A DNA stretch of 64,000 nt from Saccharina japonica (Eukaryota; Sar; Phaeophyceae; Laminariales; Laminariaceae), in NCBI GenBank assembly GCA_008828725.1, contig MEHQ01004280.1:267041-331040 (forward strand). Reading direction: 5' to 3'. How positions within the stretch are numbered: position 1 is the first letter of the stretch; each line of letters opens with the position of its first letter. A program made the translations under genes and the position numbers. Shown here piece by piece: positions 35,001 through 44,210 of this stretch. The notes beneath the pieces are model-generated. The model was not told where the DNA came from. It saw only the letters and a list, made by a program, of their open reading frames with translations, and did not search any database.

Positions 35001-38000
35001 CGAACCGTCACAATTCCCACCGCACTGTGTTGGACCGTCCTCCCCTCCTTGTCAACGGAAAAGGTGTCGGCAGACATGCAAGCAAGGGAAAGTATGTGCT
35101 GTCAAATGTTAATGTAGGACAGAGTGTTTCACACTAAAGCCTACCAGGTAGTATTTTGGTGTCAACCATGAAAAATTGAGGCAAAACAATATTTCTGTCA
35201 AGGGGCGAAATAACTGCTTCCTTACGAATACATCTTTGTTGAAAGGCACGGGAGCAGGGGTAAGGACATACAAGAAGAAACGGCGGCGCAAGCAGCTGTC
35301 AAATATGTAACTTTGCTGTTGCGGCTTCTCTCGGTACACCAGGTAGACTACCAGCCCTCTCGTAAGAAAGAGCTCCACAAGAAACCCATTTTTGAGATTT
35401 CCGGAAATTCGGGAGTGCACTGTACCACACATCCTTTCCCATATATGAAATATGGTCTAGGCCAGAAATTCAGTTTCATATCTGATAACTGGCAGTGTAT
35501 AGACTATGCGGAATATCCATCACGTGACACTATGTACATACCAGGTATTCTCGTAGAAAGCACAAAACGCACTGAACGCACATGAAGTACATAACGTATA
35601 GAACGCACAGAACGCAAATGTGGCACAGGTGGCACAGGTGGCACAGGTGGCACAGAACGTATAGAAGGCACCGGTGGCGCTTGGTACAGTAGGGGTTCCT
35701 CACTTGCTTATAGTATAGGAACTCCATACCTCACTCATACACCGATCTGAGAAACACTAAAAGTGAAACCGATGAAAAAATTCAAAGCTTAAGTACGTCA
35801 CGGAAAATACTGCATAGTGTAACCCTATTCATATAGTATTCTGACACAGAAAAGAGGCGAAGCCCGCAGGGCAGATCCCCTTTTCAGAAAAGCCTCCTTG
35901 TTGTACTGGGAGACAGTGATTGAGTATCACTCCGTGAGCGATATCGCAGCTCTACAACAGCACGACAAAGCAGAGAGGCTAGGAAAAAACAGGGGTTATA
36001 GCGATCGCAGCGAAAGCTCCGGGGGCCACCCCGCTCCTTTCCCGCCGGGTGCGGAACGGGCTGAATGCACAAAGAAAGGCGTACCTGAGCCGTAATAATC
36101 CGGGGTTGGTTATCAAAATTAATGCTGTGGAGTGCGGCGCGTCGGCAACGACACCGGGCGCCAGAAGGAACCGGGCGCTGGCGGCGGACGACGGAGCCTA
36201 AAGGGGACACGAAGAACGAAGCACCTCGCGAGGACCCGGTGGAGTCGTTATTTGTTTTGTGGTTTCTGAGCGTGTAGTGTGACCACGAACGAGATAATTG
36301 CGATGCTAAATCTCTCTACTGTACGTACGAAAATACCTCTTTGTTTGCTGTAGTCAGTTTTTCACGTCCTGGCTTATTAGAGAGGGCGAGCGATTTAAAA
36401 CCTTCAGGTAACTCAACGTCCACCCGACCGATACCGACCGTGGTTAGACTTCTCTCAAAGCACGGCTATTCACAATCGATTATGTACAGGTTATGTTAGA
36501 GGCCTCATTGATCCCAAACTATATACGATTTAACCTACGACGCAATGTTACAACAGTAAAATAATGGTGTGTGGCTTAAGGTAAAAAATGTTCAGTTCAA
36601 AACTTACCATAAGTCACGCTCTATCCTATCGTATACATCTTTCTTTCACCTTAACTATGCAAAACATGCGGACTTTACGGAACACATAGAACGCTCCGAA
36701 CACACAACACTCGCCAGAAAGTACGTCCAATAAAGTCCAAGAGCATTTCGGTGACGGTAGTTTCTGTTCACCTGGAGTGACGAAAAAGCCGCGCTGTTGG
36801 TAGAGACGCCATGGCCGCAGTTGCACCGCTTTAGGCACGCCTCCTTTGCCCACTGAGGCGTTTCGTGCTGCGGGGGGCGTTTGCCCCTCTTCACCTGCCC
36901 CCAAGCAAAGGTTTGGCAAGTATCACATGAAGGATTACACATCATACGTCGGGTATATCACCGATTGCCACTTCGTGATCTAGATATTTCAGGACAGATG
37001 ATCTGCATGATCTGTATGATCTGTATGATCTAGCTCATGTTGCCGGGGGGCAGGATGGGGGCCGCGCAATCAGCACAATGTAGCGCACGTTTTCTGGGTC
37101 GCATCGGCACTACAGAGATCCCGTACAACATATCACAACGGCAGGTTAGAATCTATCTGTAGATGATCTATCTGTAGATGATCTACTATATGATGAGTGA
37201 AATAGTGTGTTCGTGTATTCCCATGAAAAAGTAAAAGCTGGGTCAACCACACAACACGTCGTTAATCTACTGCACCCCATGCATCATACCAGGTAGTTGA
37301 TATCAGTCACTCTCTCACTCGACGCTGCAAATTTTGGGGTTGACAACATACAAAGCAAACTGCAGTCGTTGCTGGGGGAACTGACTCTGACCCATACTAT
37401 CCCCGGCGCAGACATGCCTGATTATCTATACCAGTAAACCGCACGTTATTCTTTACTTCGATTGCGGAGGCCGTTACTGCGTCGAAGGACACATCTATCC
37501 TTTGTTGTATGTGGCTCATAACACACCCAGTTGCAAAGAGTACGATTTTCCGCTACGGCATACTGCACAGCGTACCGAAACAAACACTTGAAGGGGTAGA
37601 TCTCAGTGGGGGGAGGCTGAACAATGAAATACGAGTGACGAGTGATCCTGCGCAAGGCTATCACAGGACCCGAATCTGCAAACGATAAGAATGTGCATAC
37701 ATACACTTCTGTAGTTTTGCTACAAAAGTATTCATTTTATGCCGCTCAGCAAAGGAGCGAGTCAACATCTTGCGTCAGTGCCGAGACGCGAGCTGACCAA
37801 TTTCCTCTGCAGTGACATTTTGTTATGGAGGGAAGGAGCAGCGTGCACTGCGGCTTGCGGCCAACCATTGTCGTGGTGTGCAGTGTGGGGTTCCTGAAAC
37901 GTGTTTGACTAGCCTGTGCTTCGGTATCAGCTGTTCTTCGATTTTCTTAATTGTGAAGATAAGCCACGAGGGCTGATCTATTCGCCCTTGCAATGGGTGG

Positions 38001-41000
38001 GAGGGAATCAGCCCATTCCTATATATATATATATATATATATTTTATCCTGCGGCGGATGGGTAAAAATAAAGCTTACGCTCTCCACACTTCCACGTCTC
38101 ATTGCGTGTCGTGTGTCAATTCACTCTATGCCCCCTCAGAAGTATCAGCCCTTGCTGCCTACTTCTCCGGAGACTTAAGCATGTTGACCCGACCTGATCC
38201 CCAAAGGGACCCGGTGCGGTGGGGATAGCCACCCGAAGAGTAAACTCTCCGGGTAGTGTGGAACTTGCCGAAGCTCATCCACCAACAAAAACCCAGGCCA
38301 AGAAGCCTTCCCGCCAGACTCGGATCAGTTACGATCCACCCTACCCGTTTGGACGTTGGTCCTCAGATATATATCACATCCCCATGCGTCATAGGCTCCG
38401 GATCGCTAGCCTCTGAGATCCACCGAATATCACCAAAACAACGACAACTTCGGTTTTATCAACATTGACATTCTATGGGCAGTGTGAGCGTTCAGCAGTA
38501 TGGGTACATAGTATGATGGTGCGCCTGTGCCGCACGACTTCTTGCATTGCAACCATTGGGACTCGTGCAGCAACCGTTGTATCATATCACCCCCCAAACA
38601 CGCAGTTGGCGTTACTACTGCTGTAACCGTCACGTATTATCGTCCATTCTCCCCCCTGAAGTTCGATAGTCCCAAGAGGAATAACAACTCTTTTTTTGCT
38701 CCCCTTGGTTTTCTTCTTGGGTTTCTATAATTCTTCTGAGTAAAATCGACGATGAAAATCATGTTGCATGCAAATTGTCGAAAGGCAAACGTGACCTACA
38801 GCAGTTCGAGAATTTGACATGGTTTTAGCCTTACCCTACCATATAACCGTACGGTTCGGACATCTCACTTAAGAATTTCTTGAAACCTGGCAACGCGTCC
38901 TTTTCTGTGTTTCTTAGCTTACATAATCGGTTCTTGCGTCTTGGTCTAGAAAAACGAGTACATCTCGGTCCGAAATTCCAAGTACCGTTTGGGCATTGAT
39001 ATCAATGTCCAAAGCAAGTACTTACACGTCCAGACAGGGTGGTCCCAGGGAGGTACCTAGTGTGTTTAATGAACGCAAATATCGGTTCAATGTGGAAGCC
39101 AACCCACGAAAAAGGGCGTTTGCTTACCGATTGCAGCGCTTGTCCCGCACTCTTCGCGATCGCCGCAGCCTTTGCCGCAAGCTTGTCGCCCAAACTACTG
39201 AGCAGCCCCCCTTTCTTTTTCTTCGAGCTGCTCCCCTCCTCCGATTCCTGACGATTTTATGTGCCAAACACGTGACGGATGTGGAACTTCGTTCATGCAT
39301 CTCACGCGAAGTCATACTGGAAACATCATACAACAGACCAACGGACACAACTCAGGCCACTCCTACAAGTCATCCAGCTCACACAAACCGCACAACCCAT
39401 ACAACTCATACAACTCATACAATTCACACGACTCACACAATTCATCAACTAGTGTTGTTACTATTTTCCCGTCTGTTCAGAGAACTCGACACCAGTGCGA
39501 AACTTTGTGACAAATTTTCTTGATGATCGGGTTAGAACCTCATCGCGCGGTGAATAACGAGTGAAATCTGCTGTCTCTACGAGCACTGCGAGGTCACTCA
39601 CAGGTCCAGAGCTACACAAAATATAACCAACCGTTTATCAACTACCGTTCGTGCTTAATTGGTTTACTCCGTTTCCTGGCTTTGCTTTTTTGTGCCTCAG
39701 TGTATCATCGGGACATTTATTATATCTTCGTGCCTTCTCTTTTCCCTCTTTTTGTTTTTCCCACCCCATTTATTATCTTCGCACTTCCGTCTTTCTCCCT
39801 CCCTAGTCGTAACTCAGATCCGGGGTCACGAAGTAGGCTCCTCTCCCTCCTCCCCCACTACGGTTCTTGCCTTGGTTTTTATCGCGCAGAGGGTTCAGCC
39901 TTCCCAACGCTCGTCGATTTTCATCGAATTTTGCCATCTCACGCTCTCGCGCTTTCCGCTAGTCAAGTTTTTTTTTTAAATTTAATTAAATTTATTTTTT
40001 TGCGAGAAAAAGTCCCTACGAGCATGCACTCGGGGGGTTTCGAACTCACGATCCCGATTTCCACGGGCTTCGTGGTTACCTGCTAGCCTACCGGGGCGAC
40101 CACTGCAGGGTGGAAAACAACACCAAAATAGCTGTGTGTTTAATCAGAATGGGACAGCGGAAGAAAACTAAGCGTGCACCAGTGTAAAACATAAAATAAT
40201 ACCTCGCTGCCCGAATCGTCTTCTGAAGATTCGTCGCTGCTTTCATCCTTCTCCTCATCGTTTTGTTCGTCTGTACCCGAGCTGTCGTCGCTTCCCTGTC
40301 CATAATTTTCATCGGAACCCGACGAACCTGCAGAGCTTAAACCGCCCAACGATGATGATGACGATGATGTCCTGCAGGTTTCCGTGGCCATGAAAACAAA
40401 ACCAAGCCGGCATGCATAGATAGATCTAGGTAAGCCCAGGCAGCTCCACGTGCCCGTGCTCGAAGCCCTAAAGCTTTTTGACAATATAAGCTCTCTAGGC
40501 TAACCACCAGTAGCAGGCATCTTGGCAGTATGGGCCCGCCAGCAAGAAACGCCCGCTTTAGGGGAGAAAGGCTGACACCAGTGTTTGGCAGTACACCAGG
40601 CTGGATTTTGTGTAGACCCCTCAGCTGTGCATTATTTCCAAATCCATTTTTCATAACGTCCACAAAAAATGGAGTCTCAGTTTCTTCCTGGGAGTGATTA
40701 TTGTGCGTGGGCCTATACTTCGCCGACATGTGCGGTATGACCACCCTCGTAGTGTTAGTCATAAACCAACTATGGCAACATAAGGAGTACACGTCGTGAT
40801 TTTGTGGGTCTATGGGTTTCGATTACTACGACCACCCCTCGTAACGTGTGAGCGCGGAGCCGTACGACTAACACCATGCCACGCGTGCCGCCGTACCACC
40901 CACTGCACATTGAACTTAGTTCGGGCATGTCGCCTAACCTACCAGCCCTGCCTGGTTCTGCTTCGTATGGTCGGTGCCGTAACCGCCATTTATGTTCGTC

Positions 41001-43107
41001 GTACATTTGCAGGGATGTTCACGTGTCATGACCCGATCTGCGTGTCGGGTCAGGAGGGGTTCAACATATCATGGGTCGGACCGGACCGGACACGGTAGGG
41101 TCGGGTCGGGTCGGGTCGGGTCAGGAGGTCTTTCACCTATAACGGGTTGGGTTGGGACCAGGTTGCGTAGGTTAGGTGATCCGACCCGAACCGACCCGCG
41201 AGGTTTGACCTGACCCGTGAACCGCCCTTCTTATTTTTGCCACTTCATTACCGTCTGAACTCTAAAATGGGCTAAGACCCCTCCACCATACAGTGCAAGA
41301 GCCTAAAAAATCGTATCGACGTATGAATTGCTTCGTCGACTTCGCCTGGTATCGGTACACCTTACGCACAGTCCAACAACTGCGCCTGCTATTGTCTCAC
41401 CCTTCGCCATCGAGCTCGTCCTTCTCGGCGCCCCCCCACGATGCCCTCGACTTGTTCCATTTCTTTTGCGAGGCACACACGGCAACAACGGATGCGCCGC
41501 AAACCAGCGCAGCCAAGGACGGGGGGGGGGGTGAGCAGGGGACCCGGGTGTGTATATTGCGGGTTTTAATAGCACCTACCCAGCCAGATCGAATTTAAGA
41601 ATCATACATACGTGAGTAGTGTTGCTTGTTAAATAATATATTGTATACGCTGGCTCAGCTACGAGAACAAGCGTTGTGCCTTGGCGAAGCTACACTACCG
41701 GGAGAAGATGACCCCCCCTGCTGACTATCTCCACCGCATCTGGCCCTCTCAGGGATTAGGTCGGTTCAAAATATTCACGCGCCCGAGGTAGCAGTAGCTG
41801 ATTCTGCTGTTTCAACGGTGGCGACGGGTTAAACTGATGCGACACATACGTCAAATGCGTGGAATTGTGTGAGCTTAAGCTTAATTTCTACCAATCCACC
41901 GGAGGATTACACAAAAACAAGAGAGAAATAGACGGGACACGGTGGTACCAATAGTATTTTATAGGTGGGAGTCTGGCGGAGGGTACGACGCGCCGATGTC
42001 TAGTTTGGCCGCATGGGCGACACTCTTTTTGAAGGATAAGAGTGATAGGTCACAACGTGCCTTGAAGTGCATGTGCACCCACCCACGAAGGTGTAGAGAC
42101 GGCTAGCCCTTGGCTACCACAAAAGTATCGCATAGAGTATGGTGGAAAAACAACCGTTTCAGACTAGCAAACCGTGTAACCCGTAACCCGCAAGACAACA
42201 CACTCCGTCGGACAAGTGTCTACTGTAAGCTGATTTTATCGATAACGGAGATACAGTACTCGTAGTACGATGCGTACGTGTACGCGGTATGGAAATATCT
42301 GGGCGATATACCCCAAAGCCACCGTTTTCGTTGCCTGTAACTCCCGCGTTTTGGAGAAAACCCGCGCTGAAGGTTAATTCCAGGAGGGTGTGTCTCCCTT
42401 TATGTTATACATACTCGCACTCGTTCTCGTACGAAGTACGGGAACGTCACCCGCCGATACGAAGTTGCTACGAGTCGTGCAAGGACTATTAGTATTAACA
42501 CTTCGAGTAACTGAAGGCTTTCTGTCGCTCGCGCGCATTTAAAGTCACACCACAGATCTCAATGGCCCAATATGACTCAATGTTCAAGTAGCAAACAACT
42601 CATCAGGGATACTCGTATAGCCAGGGAGCCGGAGAAGCGGTTAAACATATCCTGTGCATGACGGATGTTGGCAAGCATGACACGCGGGCGTCCATAACGA
42701 CTGCATACGGTACGACCCCCACCATAGTAACTAAGCTGCGAGTTTATACGAGTACGTACGTATGACATTCTCTGGTCGGGTGTACACTTGAAAAACATGA
42801 ATTAATACCATTACCAGGTATTTGGTGAAAAACATCTGGTGCTGCCGCGTCTTCGTGTGCATACAATGTACGAGTCGTACGTACGTACATACATGTGGCT
42901 CCAGCTTCGAATCACCTTTGCTTTGCTCTCCCGACTCTTCCTGTCCGCTACAAGCACGTGGCAGGACTTTCCCGTAGAGTGGCGGTGGAGGCATGTCCTG
43001 CAAGTTGCCCGAGGACCGCTGCTCACCCGGGGAGCTAAGCACTGGTCGCACGATTCTTCCTCGTCCGGGTTGTACTGCTTGCACTGTTTGCATTGCCACT
43101 CAGCCAT
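16901..43107 (-). CDS. RanBP2-type zinc finger / WD40 repeat protein, 15 exons over 26 kb
   Basis: About 650 residues are readable. In order: a RanBP2-type zinc finger (W4, C6, C9, N13, C20, C23), a second Cys/His cluster, a Ser run leading into an acidic Ser/Asp/Glu linker, a Lys-rich then Ala-rich helix, a Cys/His-containing exon, then WD40 blades with readable ends such as YLKVWDLATKECLHTV, GSIQVWNVP and GHLRIWNLATL. RanBP2 fingers in other proteins bind ubiquitin, Ran-GDP or RNA; WD40 propellers are scaffolds. A ubiquitin- or RNA-linked adaptor role is therefore an inference. The start ATG has an in-frame TAG two codons upstream. Phases fit at every junction except 8 to 9, where one small exon (phase 1 in, 2 out) appears to be missing. 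The gene converges on the DUF547 gene and diverges from the Cys-rich protein gene. I cannot match the whole domain order to a named protein. Confidence 0.8.
17042..18260. other. intron between WD40 exons 14 and 15
   Basis: Contains a GGGTGGCTCGTGGGTCGCCC-type GC-rich degenerate repeat near 17735-17845. Otherwise unrecognised. Confidence 0.5.
18261..18425 (-). CDS. WD40 gene exon 14: WD blade
   Basis: Acceptor GTACACAG, donor CGA/GTGAGT, phase 0, 55 codons. Encodes VWNVPKASFG, QHTRAITALS and HLFSASDEGHLRIWNLATL, a complete WD repeat. Confidence 0.92.
18455..18881. mobile_element. 427-bp terminal-inverted-repeat element in intron
   Basis: ACAGCCGATTTTCCTA...GCCTTTCCGATGAG at the left is the complement of CTCATCGGAAAGGC...TAGGAAAATCGGCTGT at the right (inverted repeats of about 40 bp). 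A single right-end fragment is at 15196-15235. Target duplication unclear. Confidence 0.75.
19729..20007. mobile_element. MITE family M4 with an M1 element inside
   Basis: CAGTGGGTACCCCTATTTAA at the left and CTTATATAGGGTACCCCCTC at the right. The M1 copy at 19802-19889 sits between them. Family M4 also at 47514 and 49446. Confidence 0.7.
19802..19889. mobile_element. MITE M1
   Basis: GGGACCATAGTAAACGTAG to TTTGGTCCTATTTAATATGC, nested in the M4 element. Confidence 0.75.
20242..20346 (-). CDS. WD40 gene exon 13: WD blade
   Basis: Acceptor CCTCACAG, donor CAG/GTACTA, phase 0. Encodes HGTEPVQHMVCGG and YKYLFTGARDGSIQ, continuing directly as VWNVP in exon 14. Confidence 0.88.
20681..20804. mobile_element. 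MITE M1
   Basis: Eight-G start then CATAGTAAATA; right end TATTTACTATGGTCATCC. An extra ACTAGTATTT near the right end is shared with the copy at 23629. Confidence 0.8.
21243..21389 (-). CDS. WD40 gene exon 12: WD blade
   Basis: Acceptor TTGTACAG, donor CAG/GTATAT, phase 0. Encodes LQSVAKSDFHLYAGSSNGRI then VVYALGRV. The upstream intron sequence begins with a SINE fragment only about 12 bp from the splice site. Confidence 0.85.
21402..21552 (+). mobile_element. SINE family S, 5'-truncated fragment
   Basis: GAGTCGAGGAGGGG, TTCTCGCGATAAA, GGAGGAGGGAGAAGCGCCTA and GAGAGAAAGGAAGGGCGAAGA match the body of the full element at 33382. It lies about 12 bp upstream (in gene sense) of WD40 exon 12. Confidence 0.7.
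21600..21780. repeat. imperfect direct repeat with ACACGCCTTA units
   Basis: CTTCTCAACCGAGAAACTAC then CCAATAAGGCA occurs twice (21597 and 21700), followed by up to four CACGCCTTA words. Confidence 0.7.
22130..22195 (-). CDS. WD40 gene exon 11: VWDL strand
   Basis: 66-nt exon with acceptor AATACAG and donor ACG/GTGAGC, phase 0. Encodes VWDLATKECLHTVKPEVSN, the textbook last strand of a WD blade followed by the link to the next. Confidence 0.85.
23291..23422 (+). mobile_element. SINE family S fragment
   Basis: AAAAATGCAAGGCAAGTACC through GATAATACATGGGATGGACA, the 3' half of the element. Confidence 0.8.
23629..23737. mobile_element. MITE M1
   Basis: GGAGGGCCATAGTAAGTAGG at the left, TATTTACTATGGCCCCCC at the right. 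Confidence 0.85.
23956..24051 (-). CDS. WD40 gene exon 10: WD blade
   Basis: Acceptor CTTGGCAG, donor AAA/GTGAGA, phase 0 both ends. Ends SCYMYSVSDDRYLK, which continues as VWDLATKE in exon 11. The earlier GACAG/GTACCT site would break the phase. Confidence 0.82.
24172..24475. repeat. family G repeat
   Basis: TATGATCTG repeated four times, then CGTCGCCG, a TGGATTG-type middle, TCCTGCACAACATATCATGA and CGGCAGGTT, ending in GATCTATCTG blocks. Same order as 36985-37215. Confidence 0.7.
25427..25557. mobile_element. MITE M1 with internal ACTAGTAAT triplication
   Basis: GACCATAGTAAATACTAGTA start and GGTCCTGTTTATTATGGTCC end. Three ACTAGTAAT units lengthen the left arm. Confidence 0.8.
25692..25806 (-). 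CDS. WD40 gene exon 9: WD blade
   Basis: Acceptor ACGTGTAG, donor GTG/GTGAGA. Encodes IMCCSSNGSIREWSLAHEV and then WEHNGYVTDV, where the next blade begins with its conserved His. Needs a phase 2 donor upstream, not found. Confidence 0.82.
25905..26405 (+). repeat. degenerate minisatellite, period about 45-50 bp
   Basis: About ten units of TTTTCAGCGGGGACAGGGGA followed by TCAGGG and an A-rich spacer, in the intron between WD40 exons 8 and 9. Confidence 0.85.
27056..27155 (+). repeat. family C copy (3' part)
   Basis: TTGGTGAAAACCCAACGCG, CCCGGCATTGTAGGGATGCG and ATGGTCATATGACTACGGCC, ending with an ACACCCCCCC tail. Confidence 0.85.
27486..27720 (+). repeat. family C copy, near full length
   Basis: Starts TTCATGGAAGCTGTCGTCCA, includes GATGCAGCTCACCCTCCATG and GCGCTTGGTGCAAGCAATG, and ends with a run of about 15 C. 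Confidence 0.85.
28072..28262 (-). mobile_element. SINE family S fragment
   Basis: Reverse-strand 3' half of the element: CATCCTATTTATTGTC, CGCTCAGATCCCGGGTTG, TATCGTGAGAAGCC. Head missing. Confidence 0.75.
28288..28405. mobile_element. mini-MITE M2, degenerate, extended
   Basis: GTCCGTAAATATAAGGACCG followed further on by TTCCGTACATTGTAACGACC. The two left-type ends suggest a tandem or rearranged copy. Confidence 0.5.
28511..28690 (+). repeat. TACCG/TACCA pentamer array
   Basis: GTACCGTACCGCATCATACC-type units throughout, with CATATTACCC interruptions. Confidence 0.9.
28735..28823 (-). CDS. WD40 gene exon 8
   Basis: Acceptor ACGTGCAG, donor GTAGCC. Encodes RWISVERRLDEDGKAVQKGS then FLAHSGG, the beginning of the next blade. 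Leaves phase 1, which does not match exon 9. Confidence 0.6.
30024..30298 (+). repeat. GGT/GTT triplet-rich tract and AGCCCAT array
   Basis: T/G-only tract of mixed GTT, GGT and GCT triplets, then seven units of TAGCCCATAGCCTA at 30247-30298. Confidence 0.8.
30470..30650 (+). repeat. GCGCCCAAA degenerate minisatellite
   Basis: Repeated GCCGCCCAAA, GCGCCCAAAG and CTGCCCAAAT words, strongly G-poor. Confidence 0.75.
31090..31186 (-). CDS. WD40 gene exon 7: WD blade
   Basis: Acceptor CCCCACAG. Encodes SSGQLFTSGQRSVTAWRRSE, the outer strands of a WD blade. The donor ACA/GTATTA gives phase 2 and fits exon 8. A nearer donor (GAG/GTACGG at 31118) would force exon 8 into an Arg-rich, unlikely frame. 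Confidence 0.65.
32582..32694 (-). CDS. WD40 gene exon 6
   Basis: Acceptor CGTTCAG, donor GTACCA (weak). The chosen frame has clearly higher third-position GC than the alternative and joins exons 5 and 7 in phase. Peptide includes CYDKEEEGAWAHPAYIGLHF and EIESSVDACQDK. Confidence 0.55.
32789..32967. mobile_element. MITE family M3
   Basis: TACAGTACAAGCCACCTAGT then AAGAAACAGGCTAATAAG at the left; CCTGTTTCTTACTACTAATA and GGTGTCCTGTACTGTA at the right. Long inverted ends. Confidence 0.82.
33382..33712 (+). mobile_element. full-length tRNA-derived SINE, family S
   Basis: tRNA-like head: GGTCGCCCCGGTAGAGTAGT (A box region) and AGATCGAATCCTACC (B box). The body has TGCAAGGCAAGAACCGTAGT and GACCCCGGATCTGAG, ending GGGATGGAAAAAAAAAG. 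About 330 bp. Confidence 0.85.
34911..35098 (-). CDS. WD40 gene exon 5: start of propeller region
   Basis: Acceptor TTGACAG, phase 0 in. Encodes HILSLACMSADTFSVDKEGR, reminiscent of a WD blade, then a Pro-rich loop. The donor TTTGT/GTGTCG was chosen because it alone gives the phase 2 needed by exon 6. It is a weak site. Confidence 0.6.
36772..36894 (-). CDS. WD40 gene exon 4: Cys/His-containing segment
   Basis: Acceptor GGGGGCAG, donor CAG/GTGAAC, phase 0 both ends, 41 codons. The core is TPQWAKEACLKRCNCGHGVS. The Cys, Cys, Cys, His spacing is suggestive of metal binding but matches no family I can name. Confidence 0.7.
36985..37215. repeat. family G repeat
   Basis: GATCTGTATGATCTGTATGA head, CATGTTGCCGG, CCCGTACAACATATCACAAC, CGGCAGGTT and GTAGATGATCTATCTGTAGA tail. 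Confidence 0.75.
38023..38042. repeat. (TA)n microsatellite
   Basis: Ten TA units in an intron of the WD40 gene. Confidence 0.9.
38425..38700 (+). repeat. family R repeat
   Basis: CAACGACAACTTCGGTTTTA, TGCCGCACGACTTCTTGCAT and CTGTAACCGTCACGTATTAT in the same order as at 12500. Confidence 0.7.
39128..39247 (-). CDS. WD40 gene exon 3: Lys patch and Ala-rich helix
   Basis: Acceptor ATCGTCAG, donor TCG/GTAAGC, phase 0 both ends. Encodes ESEEGSSSKKKKGGLL then LAAKAAAIAKSAGQALQS. The Lys run could act as a nuclear-localisation-like patch. Confidence 0.8.
39745..40101 (-). mobile_element. full-length tRNA-derived SINE, family S
   Basis: On the minus strand: head GGTCGCCCCGGTAGGCTAGC, B box GAGTTCGAAACCC, then the family body and GGGATGGG(A-rich). 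It lies between WD40 exons 2 and 3. Confidence 0.85.
40203..40371 (-). CDS. WD40 gene exon 2: Ser/acidic linker
   Basis: Acceptor CTGCAG, donor GAG/GTATTA. It opens with a run of Ser, then Ser, Asp and Glu make up most of the rest. Predicted disordered. It could be a target for casein-kinase-type phosphorylation. Confidence 0.8.
41030..41220. repeat. GGGTC pentamer array with inverted GACCC arm
   Basis: Five perfect GGGTC units at 41098-41121, and GACCCGAACCGACCCGCGAG at 41183, on the opposite strand sense. Could form a long hairpin. Confidence 0.75.
42893..43107 (-). CDS. WD40 gene exon 1: RanBP2-type zinc finger
   Basis: Starts MAEWQCKQCKQYNPDEEESC and continues DQCLAP, matching W-x-C-x2-C-x3-N-x6-C-x2-C. 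A second cluster, CRTCLHRHSTGKSCH, follows. The chosen donor (CACAT/GTATGT) gives phase 2, matching exon 2; an earlier AAG/GTGATT donor would not. Confidence 0.85.
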
Positions 43108-43847
43108 AGCCTACAACCCGCAACTCACAACAGCAGCAGTACGAAGTACGAGGTAATAGTCAACGGGCCCTTTTACCGTTGATGACGTTGTTTACGTTCC
43201 ATGGAGACCTCTCGCGCAGTGCAAAGAAGATAGTGGTTGGATTTGACAAGTGGCACTGACTGCTGTGGGTTACTACGAGTACTGTCTGCCTGAAGATTGT
43301 TTATTAATAGTCTCTTGCAGCAGGGGAACACATCGCCTCTCTGGCTCCTACAGAGAGACGAGAAGTGTATCATTCGTAGCTTTTGGATTTCGGACGGATG
43401 CTTCGAGTAAATCTTAATCTTTCGCAGAGCCCGACGGTTTCATGCGGCCTAATAACATGGGGATAAAACTGGCCAATCAGATGAAGGCAGGAGCCAGTCC
43501 TCAGATCGGTCTGTGTTCTGAAAAAAATAGAGCGGCGGAAAAAGCGGAAAGCGGGACGAGTTGACAAAAGACGAAAAAAAAAGACCAAAAGTTTACTCTC
43601 GAAGCTCCACATTAGTTCCACAAGCTGCCGCGTATCAGCACTCGGCACTCGGCACACATCACAGCACTCTCGCACACCAACTATAGAGGCAGCACCCTTC
43701 CACGGCAACCAAGCTACATGGGCACTTACCCCAACCCCGACGAGATGAATCCAGTTAAGTCGTTCGCATGCCCCCGTGCCTCTATTCTGCGCTCGAGGTT
43801 GCGCCGCGTTAGCTTTTGCAATCGCCCTTGGTATTTTGCACCTCATT

Positions 43848-43914
43848 GTACGGAAATGTAAGGACCACTTAATCAGTATTGAAGTAATAAAACGACGCTT
43901 ATATTTACGGACAG
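43848..43914. mobile_element. 67-bp mini-MITE M2
   Basis: GTACGGAAATGTAAGGACCA and CTTATATTTACGGACAG. Same length as the copy at 6111 despite a different core. Confidence 0.75.
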
Positions 43915-44210
43915 AATCATATTTGTATCGAACGAGCTGCTTCGTAGGGCAAGCACGCCACCTCGGTTTGAGGTTCAAGGTACTGCTGCTGTACCGGGCT
44001 TCGGGATGTCTTTGACGTGCTGGAGATACTGCTACGTATATACTGCTGTAGGTAGCATCGTGCTGGAGGTCGTGCATGGCGTGCCCGTCTGGCCGCGCGA
44101 GTATGTATATCAGATGCCTTACGTGGGTTCAGCACTCAGCACCAACGGGCAATGGAACTTTATTGAAGCCGTTTGCGGTTTAGTGTATTTCTGTTCAGCA
44201 GTGTTGGTGT

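Noticed and set aside
34430-35137. 235-codon plus-strand ORF
   Set aside because: Overlaps WD40 exon 5 on the opposite strand. The minus-strand reading is phase-compatible with its neighbours; this one is Arg/Ser-rich.
43370-44077. 235-codon minus-strand ORF
   Set aside because: Runs through a 67-bp MITE and has no recognisable domain or codon bias.
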